Shown here: positions 36,891 through 46,147 of the stretch, piece after piece
Numbering within the stretch: position 1 is the first letter of the stretch
How the letters are laid out: each line of letters begins with the position of its first letter
Origin: an uncultured Alphaproteobacteria bacterium
GTDB lineage: Bacteria > Pseudomonadota > Alphaproteobacteria > MPNO01 > UBA2964
Assembly: GCA_951812775.1 (NCBI GenBank)
Contig: OX638326.1
Span: 1,314,335-1,378,334, forward strand
Direction: 5' to 3'
Length of the DNA: 64,000 nt
The notes under the pieces: generated by a model
What the model saw: only the letters and a program-made list of their open reading frames with translations
Told to the model about the DNA's origin: nothing
The model's database searches: none
Made by a program: the position numbers and the translations under genes

Positions 36891-37811
36891 CTAATGGGCA
36901 AGCGTTTTGTCAAGCCATTGTGCAATTATCTCAGCAATTTCATCGCTATTCTTTTCCAGCAGCATCATATGACCGTTCCCGGCGATCCCCTCATCGGGCA
37001 AATAGCAAAACTGAACCGCCGCGCCGATCTCGCGCAGCCAGCTCACCACGGCGCCGTCAATATCCTGCGTATGATCACAATCATGATCCGCCGTCACAAC
37101 CAGGATTGGCTTGTCCGTAAACGGTGCGGTGTTGGTTACTTTTAGTTGACTACCTGCGATGTTGGCCCGCTCATACGCAAGCCGCGGCGGTGTCCCGGTC
37201 AGGCTGGCTTTGTACTCATCGGTAAATTCTCGTGGAAACCGATCGCCATCACCGATCAGCTTGTTCTCGACCAAATCGACATAAAACGGCGTCGGTTTCT
37301 CAAGATCGACGCGACGTTCAAAGGCACCGCGCTTCACGACAACATAGCCATCGCCTTCTTCCAGAATCTCCGGCTGGTCCTGTATGTTCCCCGGTGGTGA
37401 CGGCGCGACACCGACCACCGCTTTTATGCGCCTGCCAAAATTCTGGACAAGCCGCCAGCCATAGGCACCTGACATCGAATGGGTGAGCAACACACATGGC
37501 TCAGACAATGTTTCAATAAACGCCCCGATTGTTTTGCAAACGAAATCTCCGGTCAGATCTGGATAATCGACGCGGCCACTGCGTCCCATACCCGGCCAAT
37601 CAATCACATGAACGGGGTAGCCCAACCCGGCTAATTTCTGCGCCCACCCGTTTCCGCCGTCGGGTTTCTGCAAATAACAACTTCCTGTATGTCCGCCACC
37701 GTGTACGAGAACCAGTGGCGGTTTATCTGTCGTGTCTGCGGGAAAAATACGATCTACCCAAAGCGCGGGTTCAGTTTGAGCATAACCACAATCGTGAGAA
37801 ATATTTTGCAT
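36891..37811 (-). CDS. Alpha/beta hydrolase
   Basis: Product of 306 residues from the ATG at 37811 (MQNISHDCGY), which follows GGAGAAGAG. The longer frame begins with an unlikely MCCCVH stretch. Oxyanion motif is LVHGGGHTGS, nucleophile Ser in LLTHSMSGAYG, acid in VTADHDCDH, and His in GNGHMMLLEKN near the C-terminus. Broad esterase or C-C hydrolase function. It probably forms a pair with the downstream SDR. Confidence 0.88.
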   Translation of the reverse strand: MQNISHDCGYAQTEPALWVDRIFPADTTDKPPLVLVHGGGHTGSCYLQKPDGGNGWAQKLAGLGYPVHVIDWPGMGRSGRVDYPDLTGDFVCKTIGAFIETLSEPCVLLTHSMSGAYGWRLVQNFGRRIKAVVGVAPSPPGNIQDQPEILEEGDGYVVVKRGAFERRVDLEKPTPFYVDLVENKLIGDGDRFPREFTDEYKASLTGTPPRLAYERANIAGSQLKVTNTAPFTDKPILVVTADHDCDHTQDIDGAVVSWLREIGAAVQFCYLPDEGIAGNGHMMLLEKNSDEIAEIIAQWLDKTLAH

Positions 37812-37945
37812 ATCGTAACTCTTCTCCTTGTCGCGGGAGTGTACGCAACAGCACAAGGAAATGCATCTGCCGCTTGACGCGCATCAAAAGGCGTCCCACC
37901 CTTCTGTCAACTGCTTCACATTGGCTTTGCGAAAGGATGCATCCA

Positions 37946-38701
37946 ATGGCAACTAACCCCACCATGTCTGAACGCGCCGATGCGCTCGAGGAACAACAAA
38001 TTCGGGAACTCGGTGACCGCCTCGTCACGAAGTCCCTGCTCTTTCATTTGGCAGATGGCGAGCAATCGCTCGGCAATCGTTTCGGCGCCGGCACCGGCAA
38101 ACAACTCTTGATGGGCGAAGACCCGCGCCTGCCGCCAATGCCCGACGCGCCAACACTTCTTGATTTCTTTCGTCTGCGCTTTGCGCCAACACAGGCCCAT
38201 CTTCTGCAAAGTGCGAATCTCGCGCAGAAGAACGGGCTACCGGAAAAGATGGTTCTGGCCTGTCTATTACACGACATTGCTGTCATCGGCTTTATCCGTG
38301 CGGACCACGGCTATTGGGGGGCACAGCTCCTGGAACCATATGTCGATGAAGAAGTCAGCTGGGCGATAAAGATGCATCAGTGCCTGAGGTTCTACCCCGA
38401 TGAATCTGTCGGCTATGCCTATCCCGACAATTACCGACGCATGTTCGGCGATGATTACGAACCCGAACCCTATATCGCTGCAGAATATGAACGCGCGAAG
38501 AACCACAAATGGTACATGTCCGCACGCATGATCTGCGTGAATGATCTCTATTCATTCGACCCCGATGTCGTTGTCGAGATGGAACAGTTTGAAGACATTA
38601 TCGGCCGTCATTTCAAACAGCCCAAGGAAGGGCTCGGGAATGACAACACGCCTGCCTCACATATGTGGCGAACGTTGCGGCGTCCCTGCAATCCCCTATA
38701 G
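37946..38701 (+). CDS. HD domain-containing protein
   Basis: Product of 251 residues from the ATG at 37946, with GAAAGG about ten bases upstream. The long N-terminal extension that is open upstream runs antisense to the alpha/beta hydrolase and is not credible. HD-type metal motif: His in AHLLQSANLAQ and the CLLHDIAVIGF doublet (about 112-116), with the later His in IKMHQCLRF. Similar proteins are annotated as HD superfamily phosphohydrolases or oxygenases. It is convergent with a hotdog thioesterase. Specific function unknown. Confidence 0.82.
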   Translation: MATNPTMSERADALEEQQIRELGDRLVTKSLLFHLADGEQSLGNRFGAGTGKQLLMGEDPRLPPMPDAPTLLDFFRLRFAPTQAHLLQSANLAQKNGLPEKMVLACLLHDIAVIGFIRADHGYWGAQLLEPYVDEEVSWAIKMHQCLRFYPDESVGYAYPDNYRRMFGDDYEPEPYIAAEYERAKNHKWYMSARMICVNDLYSFDPDVVVEMEQFEDIIGRHFKQPKEGLGNDNTPASHMWRTLRRPCNPL

Positions 38702-38710
38702 AGAGACTAG

Positions 38711-39145
38711 TCAAACTTTTGGCTGCGCTGACTCTAGCGCAGCGCGAACGGGATCGGGCAGCGATATAGAACTACCGGTCCCCGCATCAAAAAACACCGA
38801 AATGACATCCGCGGTAGCGATACAGCGTTCGCCATCGAACACGCCTTGGCCGAGCACAAAGGATGAATTACCGATCCTCGTCACGACGCTGCCAATATCG
38901 ACGGTCGCCGGATAAGACAAAGCAGCATGGTAAATCGCGGTGAACTTCTTTATCGCGAACCCTCGAAGCAGGTTTTCATCCAAACCAACCATACGTTCAT
39001 CACGAAGATGCACGCGTCCGTCTTCAAAATACTGATTGATCGCACCATTATTGACGTGGCCATTTGGATCAAGGTCACGATAGCGCACAATATCCTGCGT
39101 CCAGGTTATGTAAGCTGATCGATCTGTTAATTCTAATTCCGTCAT
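38711..39145 (-). CDS. Acyl-CoA thioesterase, hotdog fold (4HBT family)
   Basis: Product of 144 residues from the ATG at 39145, four bases after the aldo/keto reductase stop. The longer frame would run inside that gene. The catalytic signature RYRDLDPNGHVNNG at residues 21-34 (Asp, then GHVNN) is typical of 4-hydroxybenzoyl-CoA thioesterase-like proteins. C-terminal LPDPVRAAL is conserved as well. It hydrolyses a CoA thioester. Cotranscribed with the AKR. Confidence 0.9.
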   Translation of the reverse strand: MTELELTDRSAYITWTQDIVRYRDLDPNGHVNNGAINQYFEDGRVHLRDERMVGLDENLLRGFAIKKFTAIYHAALSYPATVDIGSVVTRIGNSSFVLGQGVFDGERCIATADVISVFFDAGTGSSISLPDPVRAALESAQPKV

Positions 39146-39149
39146 AGTT

Positions 39150-40127
39150 TCACGCAAATCCAGATTGATAGAGTTTGTCCAACTCTCGAAGAGCATCATC
39201 AGGAAGCGGCCCCAAATCAGCGCCCGTCGATGCTTCATCAAGATGGGCTGCTTCGGATAACCCGACAATGGCTGTCGAAACATTCTGATTGCTGAGCGCA
39301 AACCGTACCGCTGTCTGTGCTCGACTGCCCTGCGCACCGCCAAGTGTCGAAAAAACAGCTTCGGCGTTTTGGGCCTCAGTTTCCGCCTCGGTATTTTCTG
39401 TCAGAATGCTTTCGCGTCCGGTGCGTGTCGGCGTGGCGAGGTAGCTGGCAGCAAAAATCCGGATGGCCATCACCGCCATATCCTGTTTCTGGCAGGCCGC
39501 CATAATACCAGTGCCGTCATAACTACCCCAGCCGTCGACCGGCTGGTCCCAGGCAGAGGATGGGTTGATGAGATTGTAATAGACTTGCGCCGCATCAAAT
39601 CGGCCACTTTTGATGACCGCAATCGTCGCCCTGTTATTGCCAAGTGCCGTCAACCCGAGAAACCGTATCATGCCCTGATCGCGCAACTTCTCCATCGCGT
39701 CCGCCATTCCTCCCGCACGCAAAACGTGATCAGCGGATATCGTTCGCCCGGACGCCTCCGGCATAATCAGACTATGAATTTGTAGAAGATCAACCTGATC
39801 GCGACTTAATCGTTCCAGGCTTTCGGCAACGCTGCGTTCAACCTGACTTGCAAGACTCTCTGACGATTGAACATCTATCCGAACTTTCGTGGAAACAAAA
39901 GGAGGCTCGGAAACCTCCGCCAGTAACCAGCCCAGCGCTTCTTCCGATTTCCCATCGCCATACTGTGGGGCTGTATCAAACCAGTTGATACCTAGATCGA
40001 GCGCGCGGCGTACTGCCGCGCGGCGGGTATCGTCATCTGCATTGATTAAGATGCCACCGGAACGCCCGCCACCAAAGGCAAGTTCGGAAACCTGTAATTC
40101 CGTTCGGCCAAAGCGGCGCAGTTTCAT
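39150..40127 (-). CDS. Aldo/keto reductase
   Basis: TIM-barrel oxidoreductase of 325 residues. N-terminal RRFGRTELQVSELAFGGG, the catalytic Asp-Tyr region NWFDTAPQYGDGKSEEALG, and a phosphate-binding ALSNQNVSTAIVGLS block mark the family. It reduces an aldehyde or ketone with NAD(P)H. First gene of the AKR-thioesterase pair and divergent from the HbpS-like gene. Confidence 0.93.
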   Translation of the reverse strand: MKLRRFGRTELQVSELAFGGGRSGGILINADDDTRRAAVRRALDLGINWFDTAPQYGDGKSEEALGWLLAEVSEPPFVSTKVRIDVQSSESLASQVERSVAESLERLSRDQVDLLQIHSLIMPEASGRTISADHVLRAGGMADAMEKLRDQGMIRFLGLTALGNNRATIAVIKSGRFDAAQVYYNLINPSSAWDQPVDGWGSYDGTGIMAACQKQDMAVMAIRIFAASYLATPTRTGRESILTENTEAETEAQNAEAVFSTLGGAQGSRAQTAVRFALSNQNVSTAIVGLSEAAHLDEASTGADLGPLPDDALRELDKLYQSGFA

Positions 40128-40204
40128 TCTCGGCCAAGCTCCTGTAAATCTGTTGCATCAAAGGTCACGATTAAGCGGCCAAATTAATTGTTATGGAGAT
40201 AAAG

Positions 40205-40630
40205 ATGGCAGACACCGCCCCAACACTCAAACTAACATGCGACGGCGCCATGAAGGTTCTGCAAGCCGCCATCGGCAAAGCCCAAGATATGGGCGTACCG
40301 CAGTGCATTTCGGTGGTCGATACCGGCGGCAATCTGGTGGCGTTTTGCCGTATGGATGGCGCCTTTGTGATGTCCAACGTCTCTTCCCGTCGCAAAGCGG
40401 AAACGGCTGCGATCTATGGCATCCCGACAGGAGATATTCCGGAAGGGGTCGATATCAAGCTTGCTCTGGTGACAGAAGGGCAGCGTGTAAACTTACCAGG
40501 TGGCCTGCCGCTCATTGTCGATGGTCAGATTGTTGGCGGCATCGGGGTGGGTTCGGGCACAGGGGCGCAAGACCTAGAGGTCGCAAAGGTTGGCGTTGCT
40601 GCCCTGGAAGGCGCCCAGCGCTTCGACTAA
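40205..40630 (+). CDS. GlcG/HbpS family protein
   Basis: Product of 141 residues from the ATG at 40205, behind GGAG eight bases upstream; an in-frame ATG 12 bases earlier is less well placed. Family features include QCISVVDTGGNLVAFCRMDGA and the glycine-rich C-terminus IVGGIGVGSGTGAQD. Members bind haem or cobalamin-like ligands, or accompany glycolate and other catabolic operons. It overlaps nothing and is convergent with the LLM gene 5 bases away. Confidence 0.88.
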   Translation: MADTAPTLKLTCDGAMKVLQAAIGKAQDMGVPQCISVVDTGGNLVAFCRMDGAFVMSNVSSRRKAETAAIYGIPTGDIPEGVDIKLALVTEGQRVNLPGGLPLIVDGQIVGGIGVGSGTGAQDLEVAKVGVAALEGAQRFD

Positions 40631-40635
40631 GGAGG

Positions 40636-41598
40636 CTAAGCCTTCAAGTTCGGTATGACTTTGTCGATAAACAGTCCAATAGAAGTCTCGGCTTCTTCTG
40701 ATGACATATCGCCAAACACAAATTGGCCAACAAGGTAATTCGCATCCGAAGCGTTCATCTCGTTTCGCAGCACTCCGATTACGGTTTCAGGCGATCCCGC
40801 AACAGCACGACCCAGAGCGGCCATGTCATCAAACTTTGATGGCCGCTGATGGCGTGGTGCCGCTGCACCACGATAGTTAAACAAATAGTTGAAGCTCTCA
40901 TGCCAAATCGGATAAGCGCGCCGCGCAACCGCAAGGGCGTTCTCATCAGTGTCACCGACGACAATAAACCGGCCAATACCTATTTTGGGCTCTGGGCCGT
41001 CTAGCTTCGCCTCCTGCCGTGCTGCTTTATAGGCCGCAACCATGGGTCCCGTGTCAGAAGCCGTATCGAGGCTGATCACGTTAAACCCGTTGGTTCCTGC
41101 GCGTGCCGCACTTTCAACGGCATGAATGCCGTACCACATCGGAGGATGCGGCGATTGCTTTGGTTCCAACGCGATCGGCACATCATTGAGGGTAAAAAAC
41201 TTTCTTTGAAAATCGACATGCTGATCGCGAAGCGCCGTCAGAATAATTTCCAACGATTCCGAATAGATATCCTGGGCATCCGCTGGGTCAGGTCCAAAGA
41301 TATCAATCTCTAGCGGTGAGGCACCCCGACCAAAGCCAAGTTCCAACCGCCCGCCACTCATCTGGTCGAGCATGCAGATTTCTTCTGCCAGCCGAAGTGT
41401 TTTCGTTCTTTGGGCAACCGCCGCCAGGAACACGCTCGGCGATGCGGCCATTCCTAACGGCGTCGCGTGATGTTCGGCAACGTGATAGCCGTAGAACCCA
41501 CCACGATCATACATCTCGATTACGCGCAGACGAGATTCGTAATAGGCATCGAGCGGCATACTTCCACGATCAAGATGATCGAAGACACCAAAGTCCAT
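40636..41598 (-). CDS. LLM class flavin-dependent oxidoreductase, with probable internal deletion
   Basis: Luciferase-like monooxygenase of 320 residues. Start MDFGVFDHLDRG, then GYHVAEHHATPLGMAASP and SGGRLELGFGRGASP. In this family a stretch of roughly 15 residues (pattern LRxGxxVxxLPxxHPLRLxEE) separates the first LRL from LAEEICMLD. Here the two collapse to KTLRLAEEICMLDQ around residues 66-78 (plus strand about 41365-41403). That removes a core beta-strand while keeping frame. The rest is intact. Possibly a defective monooxygenase, or a family variant. Confidence 0.85.
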   Translation of the reverse strand: MDFGVFDHLDRGSMPLDAYYESRLRVIEMYDRGGFYGYHVAEHHATPLGMAASPSVFLAAVAQRTKTLRLAEEICMLDQMSGGRLELGFGRGASPLEIDIFGPDPADAQDIYSESLEIILTALRDQHVDFQRKFFTLNDVPIALEPKQSPHPPMWYGIHAVESAARAGTNGFNVISLDTASDTGPMVAAYKAARQEAKLDGPEPKIGIGRFIVVGDTDENALAVARRAYPIWHESFNYLFNYRGAAAPRHQRPSKFDDMAALGRAVAGSPETVIGVLRNEMNASDANYLVGQFVFGDMSSEEAETSIGLFIDKVIPNLKA

Positions 41599-41748
41599 CA
41601 GATTCTCCAGAACCGGTTTTTTCTATTATCGCCCGCCACAGGGACGACGTATAGCGACCTAGCACCTATTTCTCAGAACGACGCCCTGTGCCCCTTGCCA
41701 AAGGACTATCGCCCCGCCAAGTTTGATCCTTCTCTATAAGGAGCAAAA

Positions 41749-42576
41749 TTGTTGGAAAGCAAAATTACTCAAGTCGCAGGCCATGACGTCCATTACTGGG
41801 AAGGTGGCGAAGGTCTTCCGGTGCTTATGTTGCACGGGGTCGGGCCTGGCACATCAATTATGGGCAATTTCGGGCCTGTTCTGGAGCCGCTGATCGAGCA
41901 TTGCCATCTGTTTGCCGCTGATCTTATCGGCTTCGGTGAATCGGGCCGTAAAGCGGCGCCTCCCTATTTCGATGTCGAGCTTTGGGTCGAACAAGCGCTT
42001 TCTATGATAGAGGAGGTCTTGCCACCTGGGCCGTGCGGCGTCGCCGGTCATTCGATGGGTGGTGCCCTCGCGCTCAAAACCGCAAGCCGCTGTGATCGCG
42101 TAAGATGTGTCCTGACCTCAAGCACAGTGGGGTCTGCCTATGCGCTTAACGACGCGCTTGATGGTTTTTGGACACTGCCCAAGACACCTGAAGCCCTAAA
42201 GGAGTCGATGTTAAAGATGGTGGGCAGTACTGCCGCCTTGACGGAAGAGATGATCGACCAACGTTGGGACTTACTTCAAACGCAAGGCTATGCCGCGTAT
42301 TTTGGTGAGATGTTTGCCCCACCGCGTCAGCAGTATCTCGACGCAGGGATCCTGATCCCCGAAGGACTTGCCAGCATTTCGGCAAAAGTCGTCATGTTGC
42401 ATGGTCGAGTCGACCAGCCCTGCCCGGCAGCAGACACCACGATGGTGTTAGCGAAAGCGTTGCCAACCGCTGACATTCAATTACTGGGCCATTGCGGTCA
42501 CAACCTGCCGCGGGAGCGGTCGGAAGAATATCTAAGTGCCGCCATCAAACTATTTGGAACGGAGAGCCAAACATGA
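41749..42576 (+). CDS. Alpha/beta hydrolase
   Basis: Product of 275 residues starting at one of two consecutive TTG codons (41749/41752) behind AAGGAG. Motifs: VLMLHGVGPGTS (oxyanion), nucleophile Ser in VAGHSMGGAL, Asp in LHGRVDQPCP and His in LLGHCGHNLP. It resembles meta-cleavage product hydrolases and other aromatic-pathway hydrolases. Its stop overlaps the GST start (ATGA), so it begins a three-gene hydrolase-GST-thioesterase operon. Confidence 0.88.
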   Translation: MLESKITQVAGHDVHYWEGGEGLPVLMLHGVGPGTSIMGNFGPVLEPLIEHCHLFAADLIGFGESGRKAAPPYFDVELWVEQALSMIEEVLPPGPCGVAGHSMGGALALKTASRCDRVRCVLTSSTVGSAYALNDALDGFWTLPKTPEALKESMLKMVGSTAALTEEMIDQRWDLLQTQGYAAYFGEMFAPPRQQYLDAGILIPEGLASISAKVVMLHGRVDQPCPAADTTMVLAKALPTADIQLLGHCGHNLPRERSEEYLSAAIKLFGTESQT

Positions 42577-43193
42577 TCCATCTTTACGCAGCCCCCACCA
42601 CGAACGGTATCCGTGCCAAAGTTACGCTTGATGAGTGCGGCCTTGATTACGAATTACACCGCGTGGATATGAAGGCAGGTGAACACAAAACACCGGAATA
42701 TCTGGCGATGAATCCGATGGGGATGACTCCGGTCATTGTCGATGAAGACGGGCCGAATAACGAAAAGATGACAGTCCTGCAATCCATCGCAATCATGTTC
42801 TATCTTGCCGAAAAGGTGGGGAAATTTATTCCCACGGACCCGGTGGCCCGTGCCGCCTTCTGGGACCCGATGATGAATGCGACGACAGATGTCGGTCCAA
42901 CCTATGGCGCGATCTCTTTCATCGGGCGTATGGCAGACCCACATGAACCGACGCGCCAGAACTTCATTGGCAGGCTACGGGAGAATTATCAGGTCTGGGA
43001 TGGATTTCTCGCCGACCGTTCTTTTTGTACGGGCGAAGAGATTACCATCTGCGACTTTGCACTTTTCGGCATTCACGCCCGAACGACAATGTTAATCCCG
43101 GAAGCGTTGGAAGGGTCGCCTAACCTCGCGCGATGGGCAGCGATGATGAATGACCGGCCCGCCATCCAGCAAGGGCTTAACTTTGATGGCTGA
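42573..43193 (+). CDS. Glutathione S-transferase family protein (second)
   Basis: Product of 206 residues from the ATG at 42573, overlapping the hydrolase stop by 4 bases. N-terminal MIHLYAAPTTNGIRAKVTLDECGLDYE resembles Nu/YghU/Ure2-like GSTs, with Thr/Asn instead of Tyr near the active site and NPMGMTPVIVDEDG around the cis-Pro. The helical domain includes GEEITICDFALFG. It is translationally coupled with both neighbours (8-base overlap downstream). Confidence 0.9.
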   Translation: MIHLYAAPTTNGIRAKVTLDECGLDYELHRVDMKAGEHKTPEYLAMNPMGMTPVIVDEDGPNNEKMTVLQSIAIMFYLAEKVGKFIPTDPVARAAFWDPMMNATTDVGPTYGAISFIGRMADPHEPTRQNFIGRLRENYQVWDGFLADRSFCTGEEITICDFALFGIHARTTMLIPEALEGSPNLARWAAMMNDRPAIQQGLNFDG

Positions 43194-43608
43194 CTGGACT
43201 GAAACCCATCGCGCTGTCGTGCATCCCTGGAACTGTGATGTCCTGGGACATATGAACGTTCGCTGGTACGCGCATCTGTTTGATGATGCTGAATTTCATC
43301 TCTGGTCAATCGTCGGGTTGAGCCATGCGACGCTGAAGAAAAGTGGAATCGTTACGGTAATCGCCAACACCAATACCAATTTTCTGCATGAAGCGGCCGC
43401 CAGTGAGCTGCTGACAATCGAAAGTGCCTTTACCAGGCTTGGCGGCAAGAGCCTGACGATTAGTCAGCGCATGACCAATTCAGAGGATGGCACGCTGATC
43501 GCGACACAAACTACCGTCGCTGTGTTTTTTGATATGGAATCCCGCAAAGCCGCCGCAATGCCGGATGCTATCCGAGCAAAACTCAAAGCCGTGTTAGTGA
43601 CCGAATAA
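43186..43608 (+). CDS. Acyl-CoA thioesterase, hotdog fold (second)
   Basis: Product of 140 residues from the ATG at 43186, overlapping the GST stop by 8 bases. The signature HPWNCDVLGHMNVRWYAHLFDDA (residues 11-33) matches YbgC/FadM-like thioesterases, with Asp and GHMN as key residues. It is the third member of the operon. It parallels the AKR-thioesterase pair at 39 kb but shares little sequence. Confidence 0.9.
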   Translation: MADWTETHRAVVHPWNCDVLGHMNVRWYAHLFDDAEFHLWSIVGLSHATLKKSGIVTVIANTNTNFLHEAAASELLTIESAFTRLGGKSLTISQRMTNSEDGTLIATQTTVAVFFDMESRKAAAMPDAIRAKLKAVLVTE

Positions 43609-43711
43609 ATTTTGCGGGTGAATTAGGAAAAACGCGCTTGCACAAAGTCCAAAAATGCTATGAGTGATCCACCCTAGTGGATTCCAATGTAACTACGCCG
43701 CCGGTGAAAGA

Positions 43712-44011
43712 ATGAACGACGAGATCAAAAAACTAATCCAGCACGATATGAGCGATGACTGCCTGGTCTGTCGTACCCAGGACATTGTTGCCATGGCGCT
43801 TATGCCAGCGGCCGCTGCATGGGAAATGGCCAATGAGCTGCCTCGTTTTTCCCTGGCACTGCAGGGCGCTGCCGGGTTGCTTGGTGCCATGCTCGAGGAA
43901 GGGGTCGACCGAGCCGACATTGATGCCGCGATAAGCGACCTTCTCGATGATATCGAAGCAGCGATTGCTGAAGACAGGGTCATGGGCGGCCCGCCACAGG
44001 GCAGCGCCTGA
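43712..44011 (+). CDS. Small protein of unknown function
   Basis: Product of 99 residues from the ATG at 43712 (MNDEIKKLIQHDM); the frame is open 16 codons further upstream. CLVC at residues 17-20 could bind metal. The remainder is helical and rich in Ala, Leu and Asp (AAGLLGAMLEEGVDRADIDAAISDLLDDIEAA). No signal peptide. It lies after the thioesterase operon and is convergent with the glycosyltransferase. I do not recognise the family. Confidence 0.6.
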   Translation: MNDEIKKLIQHDMSDDCLVCRTQDIVAMALMPAAAAWEMANELPRFSLALQGAAGLLGAMLEEGVDRADIDAAISDLLDDIEAAIAEDRVMGGPPQGSA

Positions 44012-44159
44012 CTTTTTATTTATCCTGATTAGCGCGCAAGAACTCCTGCGCTTTGATATAGGTCAGGACTGGATACATTGCTGAGAATAACGCCAGCCCT
44101 ATTCCGATATAGCCTTCACGATATCCTTTTTTGCCAAAATAGGACTGCAGAAAACGGCT

Positions 44160-44367
44160 AAAGAACCGCCGGAATGTCGACAATCCACCGGGCACGGCGC
44201 CCGCCGCGACGGCATCAGCTGCGGCGGCAGTGCTGTAACTATTTAAACGGGCATACATTGAGGAAAGAACCGCCGGAATGTCGACAATCCACCGGGCACG
44301 GCGCCCGCCGCGACGGCATCAGCTGCGGCGGCAGTGCTGTAACTATTTAAACGGGCATACATTGAGG
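44160..44367. repeat. Perfect 104-bp tandem duplication
   Basis: Units 44160-44263 and 44264-44367 are identical by eye. 104 is not divisible by three, so the glycosyltransferase frame is lost. The right end of the second unit touches the start of the 327-bp duplication. Confidence 0.95.
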
Positions 44368-45021
44368 TGAGATCATCATCCACAAAGTGATCAATCCCGT
44401 TGGACATCTCTCCGCGCTGGCCATCCAGGGTAATCTTCGGGTGCACTGTGCCGCCATGCCATTGTTTCTTGCCGCGCCGGAATAGTGCCGTCTTACCACC
44501 GACACCGTTATAGGCGCCCCAGCCATACTGGACATAGCGGTCCCCAACATAATTGCGGAACGAAATAACAAAATAATCAGCAGCCAGTGATTGCAAAGTC
44601 TCTGTAATCTCGTTGGCCAGATCAACTGTCACACGTTCATCACCATCAAGCTCGAGAATCCAGTCTCCTGTACAAGCATCTATACCCGCGCTACTGAGAT
44701 CATCATCCACAAAGTGATCAATCCCGTTGGACATCTCTCCGCGCTGGCCATCCAGGGTAATCTTCGGGTGCACTGTGCCGCCATGCCATTGTTTCTTGCC
44801 GCGCCGGAATAGTGCCGTCTTACCACCGACACCGTTATAGGCGCCCCAGCCATACTGGACATAGCGGTCCCCAACATAATTGCGGAACGAAATAACAAAA
44901 TAATCAGCAGCCAGTGATTGCAAAGTCTCTGTAATCTCGTTGGCCAGATCAACTGTCACACGTTCATCACCATCAAGCTCGAGAATCCAGTCTCCTGTAC
45001 AAGCATCTATACCCGCGCTAC
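44368..45021. repeat. Perfect 327-bp tandem duplication
   Basis: Units 44368-44694 and 44695-45021 appear identical, and their translations match over 109 residues. It directly adjoins the 104-bp duplication, so the arrangement is A-A-B-B where the ancestral gene had A-B. TGAG occurs at both the A/B and B/B junction areas, offering microhomology. Confidence 0.95.
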
Positions 45022-45391
45022 GTCGTTCGCCCTCGTCGGGCCACGCGCCTTTGACAAGCCTGGCGCCAAGTTTTTCGGCAATTGAACCGGTCTCATCGGT
45101 TGACCGGTCGAGCAGCACGACGATCTCATCAGCAAACGCCCCGCTCTTGATACAGTCGGCAATTTGCCCCGCTTCGTTATGAGCAACAATCAATAATGAA
45201 AGCTTCACGTCGGACACTAACGGCTCCTGCCACCCGAAAAACGACACCCTGCCTGACATTATGTCAGAATCAGGCTGTTAATGTGACATACAAATCTGTA
45301 TTGGCAAACACCAAATCACAAAAGGGCTAGTCCGCGGGAATCAGGTTCGGTATGTTGATCAGACCATCACCAGCTCCCGGGATATAAAGAC

Positions 45392-46078
45392 GTGAAGGCC
45401 AAAAGAAATGTCGCACAACGCCTTCTGGACAGGTTTTTCTACAAATATTACGCCCGCAACCTGCTCTATGAATTACAGATGCGTGCGCGATCTGAAGCGG
45501 CCGATTTTGTTCAGGCGGAGATGCCTGAAGCACAAATCTTTACCGCGTATCGCGATATTATCCGCTTCGCCGTCGAGAATGCGGCAGATGACGGGTTGTA
45601 TCTCGAATTCGGTGTCGCCACGGGCAATACGCTTGGTGAAATCGCAAATACAGCGCCCACCGGTAAAATCGTTTTCGGCTTCGACAGTTTTCAGGGATTG
45701 CCCGGCGACTGGGCAGGCCATGTCGAAACCAGCGGTGCCTTTAAGCAAAAAAATCTGCCTAAGGTTCCGGCGAACGCCACGCTGGTGCCAGGCCTATTTG
45801 GCGACACACTCCCATCCTTTATGGAAGAGAACGAGGGGCCGGTGAGCTTCGCCCATATTGATTGCGATCTGTACAGCTCAACGGTCACAATCCTCGACAA
45901 TATCGGCGCGCGCTTTCAGGCAGGTACGATGGTTTTGTTTGACGAATATTTCAACTATCCGAGCTGGAAGCTCCACGAACACAAGGCGTGGGTGGAGTAC
46001 TGCGAGAAGACCGGCACCAAATTCACCTATATCGGTTTCACAGCCCTCGACGGACGCGTTCTGGTCCGTATCGACTGA
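45392..46078 (+). CDS. Class I SAM-dependent methyltransferase (TylF/MycF-like)
   Basis: Product of 228 residues with a GTG start (GTGAAGGCC). SAM-binding motif I is LYLEFGVATGNTLGEIA (about 69-85), followed by FGFDSFQGLPGDW and the metal/catalytic region AHIDCDLYSSTV and VLFDEYFNYPSW, which are typical of TylF/MycF-like sugar O-methyltransferases. Next to a WaaE-like glycosyltransferase, it may modify a surface polysaccharide. It is divergent from the glycosyltransferase. Confidence 0.87.
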   Translation: MKAKRNVAQRLLDRFFYKYYARNLLYELQMRARSEAADFVQAEMPEAQIFTAYRDIIRFAVENAADDGLYLEFGVATGNTLGEIANTAPTGKIVFGFDSFQGLPGDWAGHVETSGAFKQKNLPKVPANATLVPGLFGDTLPSFMEENEGPVSFAHIDCDLYSSTVTILDNIGARFQAGTMVLFDEYFNYPSWKLHEHKAWVEYCEKTGTKFTYIGFTALDGRVLVRID

Positions 46079-46147
46079 CGCCTCTTTTAAGAAAAATTCA
46101 CCCGGGATATTTGTATGTTCGCGGCTTTCAGTCGCCGCATACAAAAA

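Larger units (their letters stand above)
44016..45217 (-). pseudogene. Glycosyltransferase family 2 (WaaE/KdtX-like), rearranged by two tandem duplications
   Basis: The start is the GTG at 45217 (AGGAG six bases upstream), giving M-SDVKLSLLIVAHNEAGQI and the GT-A core GDWILELDGDERV with its acidic motif. A 327-bp segment occurs twice in frame, so the catalytic half is repeated (109 residues). A 104-bp segment next to it is also doubled, which shifts the frame and produces an early end at 44243. The normal C-terminus (RFFSRFLQSYFGKKGYREG...FLRANQDK) remains in another frame down to 44016. Removing both extra copies leaves exactly 257 codons including the stop, the usual WaaE/KdtX length. The intact gene would add a sugar to a lipopolysaccharide core. 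Confidence 0.92.

Noticed and set aside
37529..37945. N-terminal extension of the HD protein by about 139 residues
   Set aside because: This part is antisense to the alpha/beta hydrolase and lacks a ribosome-binding site; the ATG at 37946 is well placed.
44347..44952. Two near-identical 90-residue minus-strand ORFs (44347-44625 and 44680-44952) as a gene family
   Set aside because: They are out-of-frame readings of the two 327-bp duplicate units inside the glycosyltransferase.
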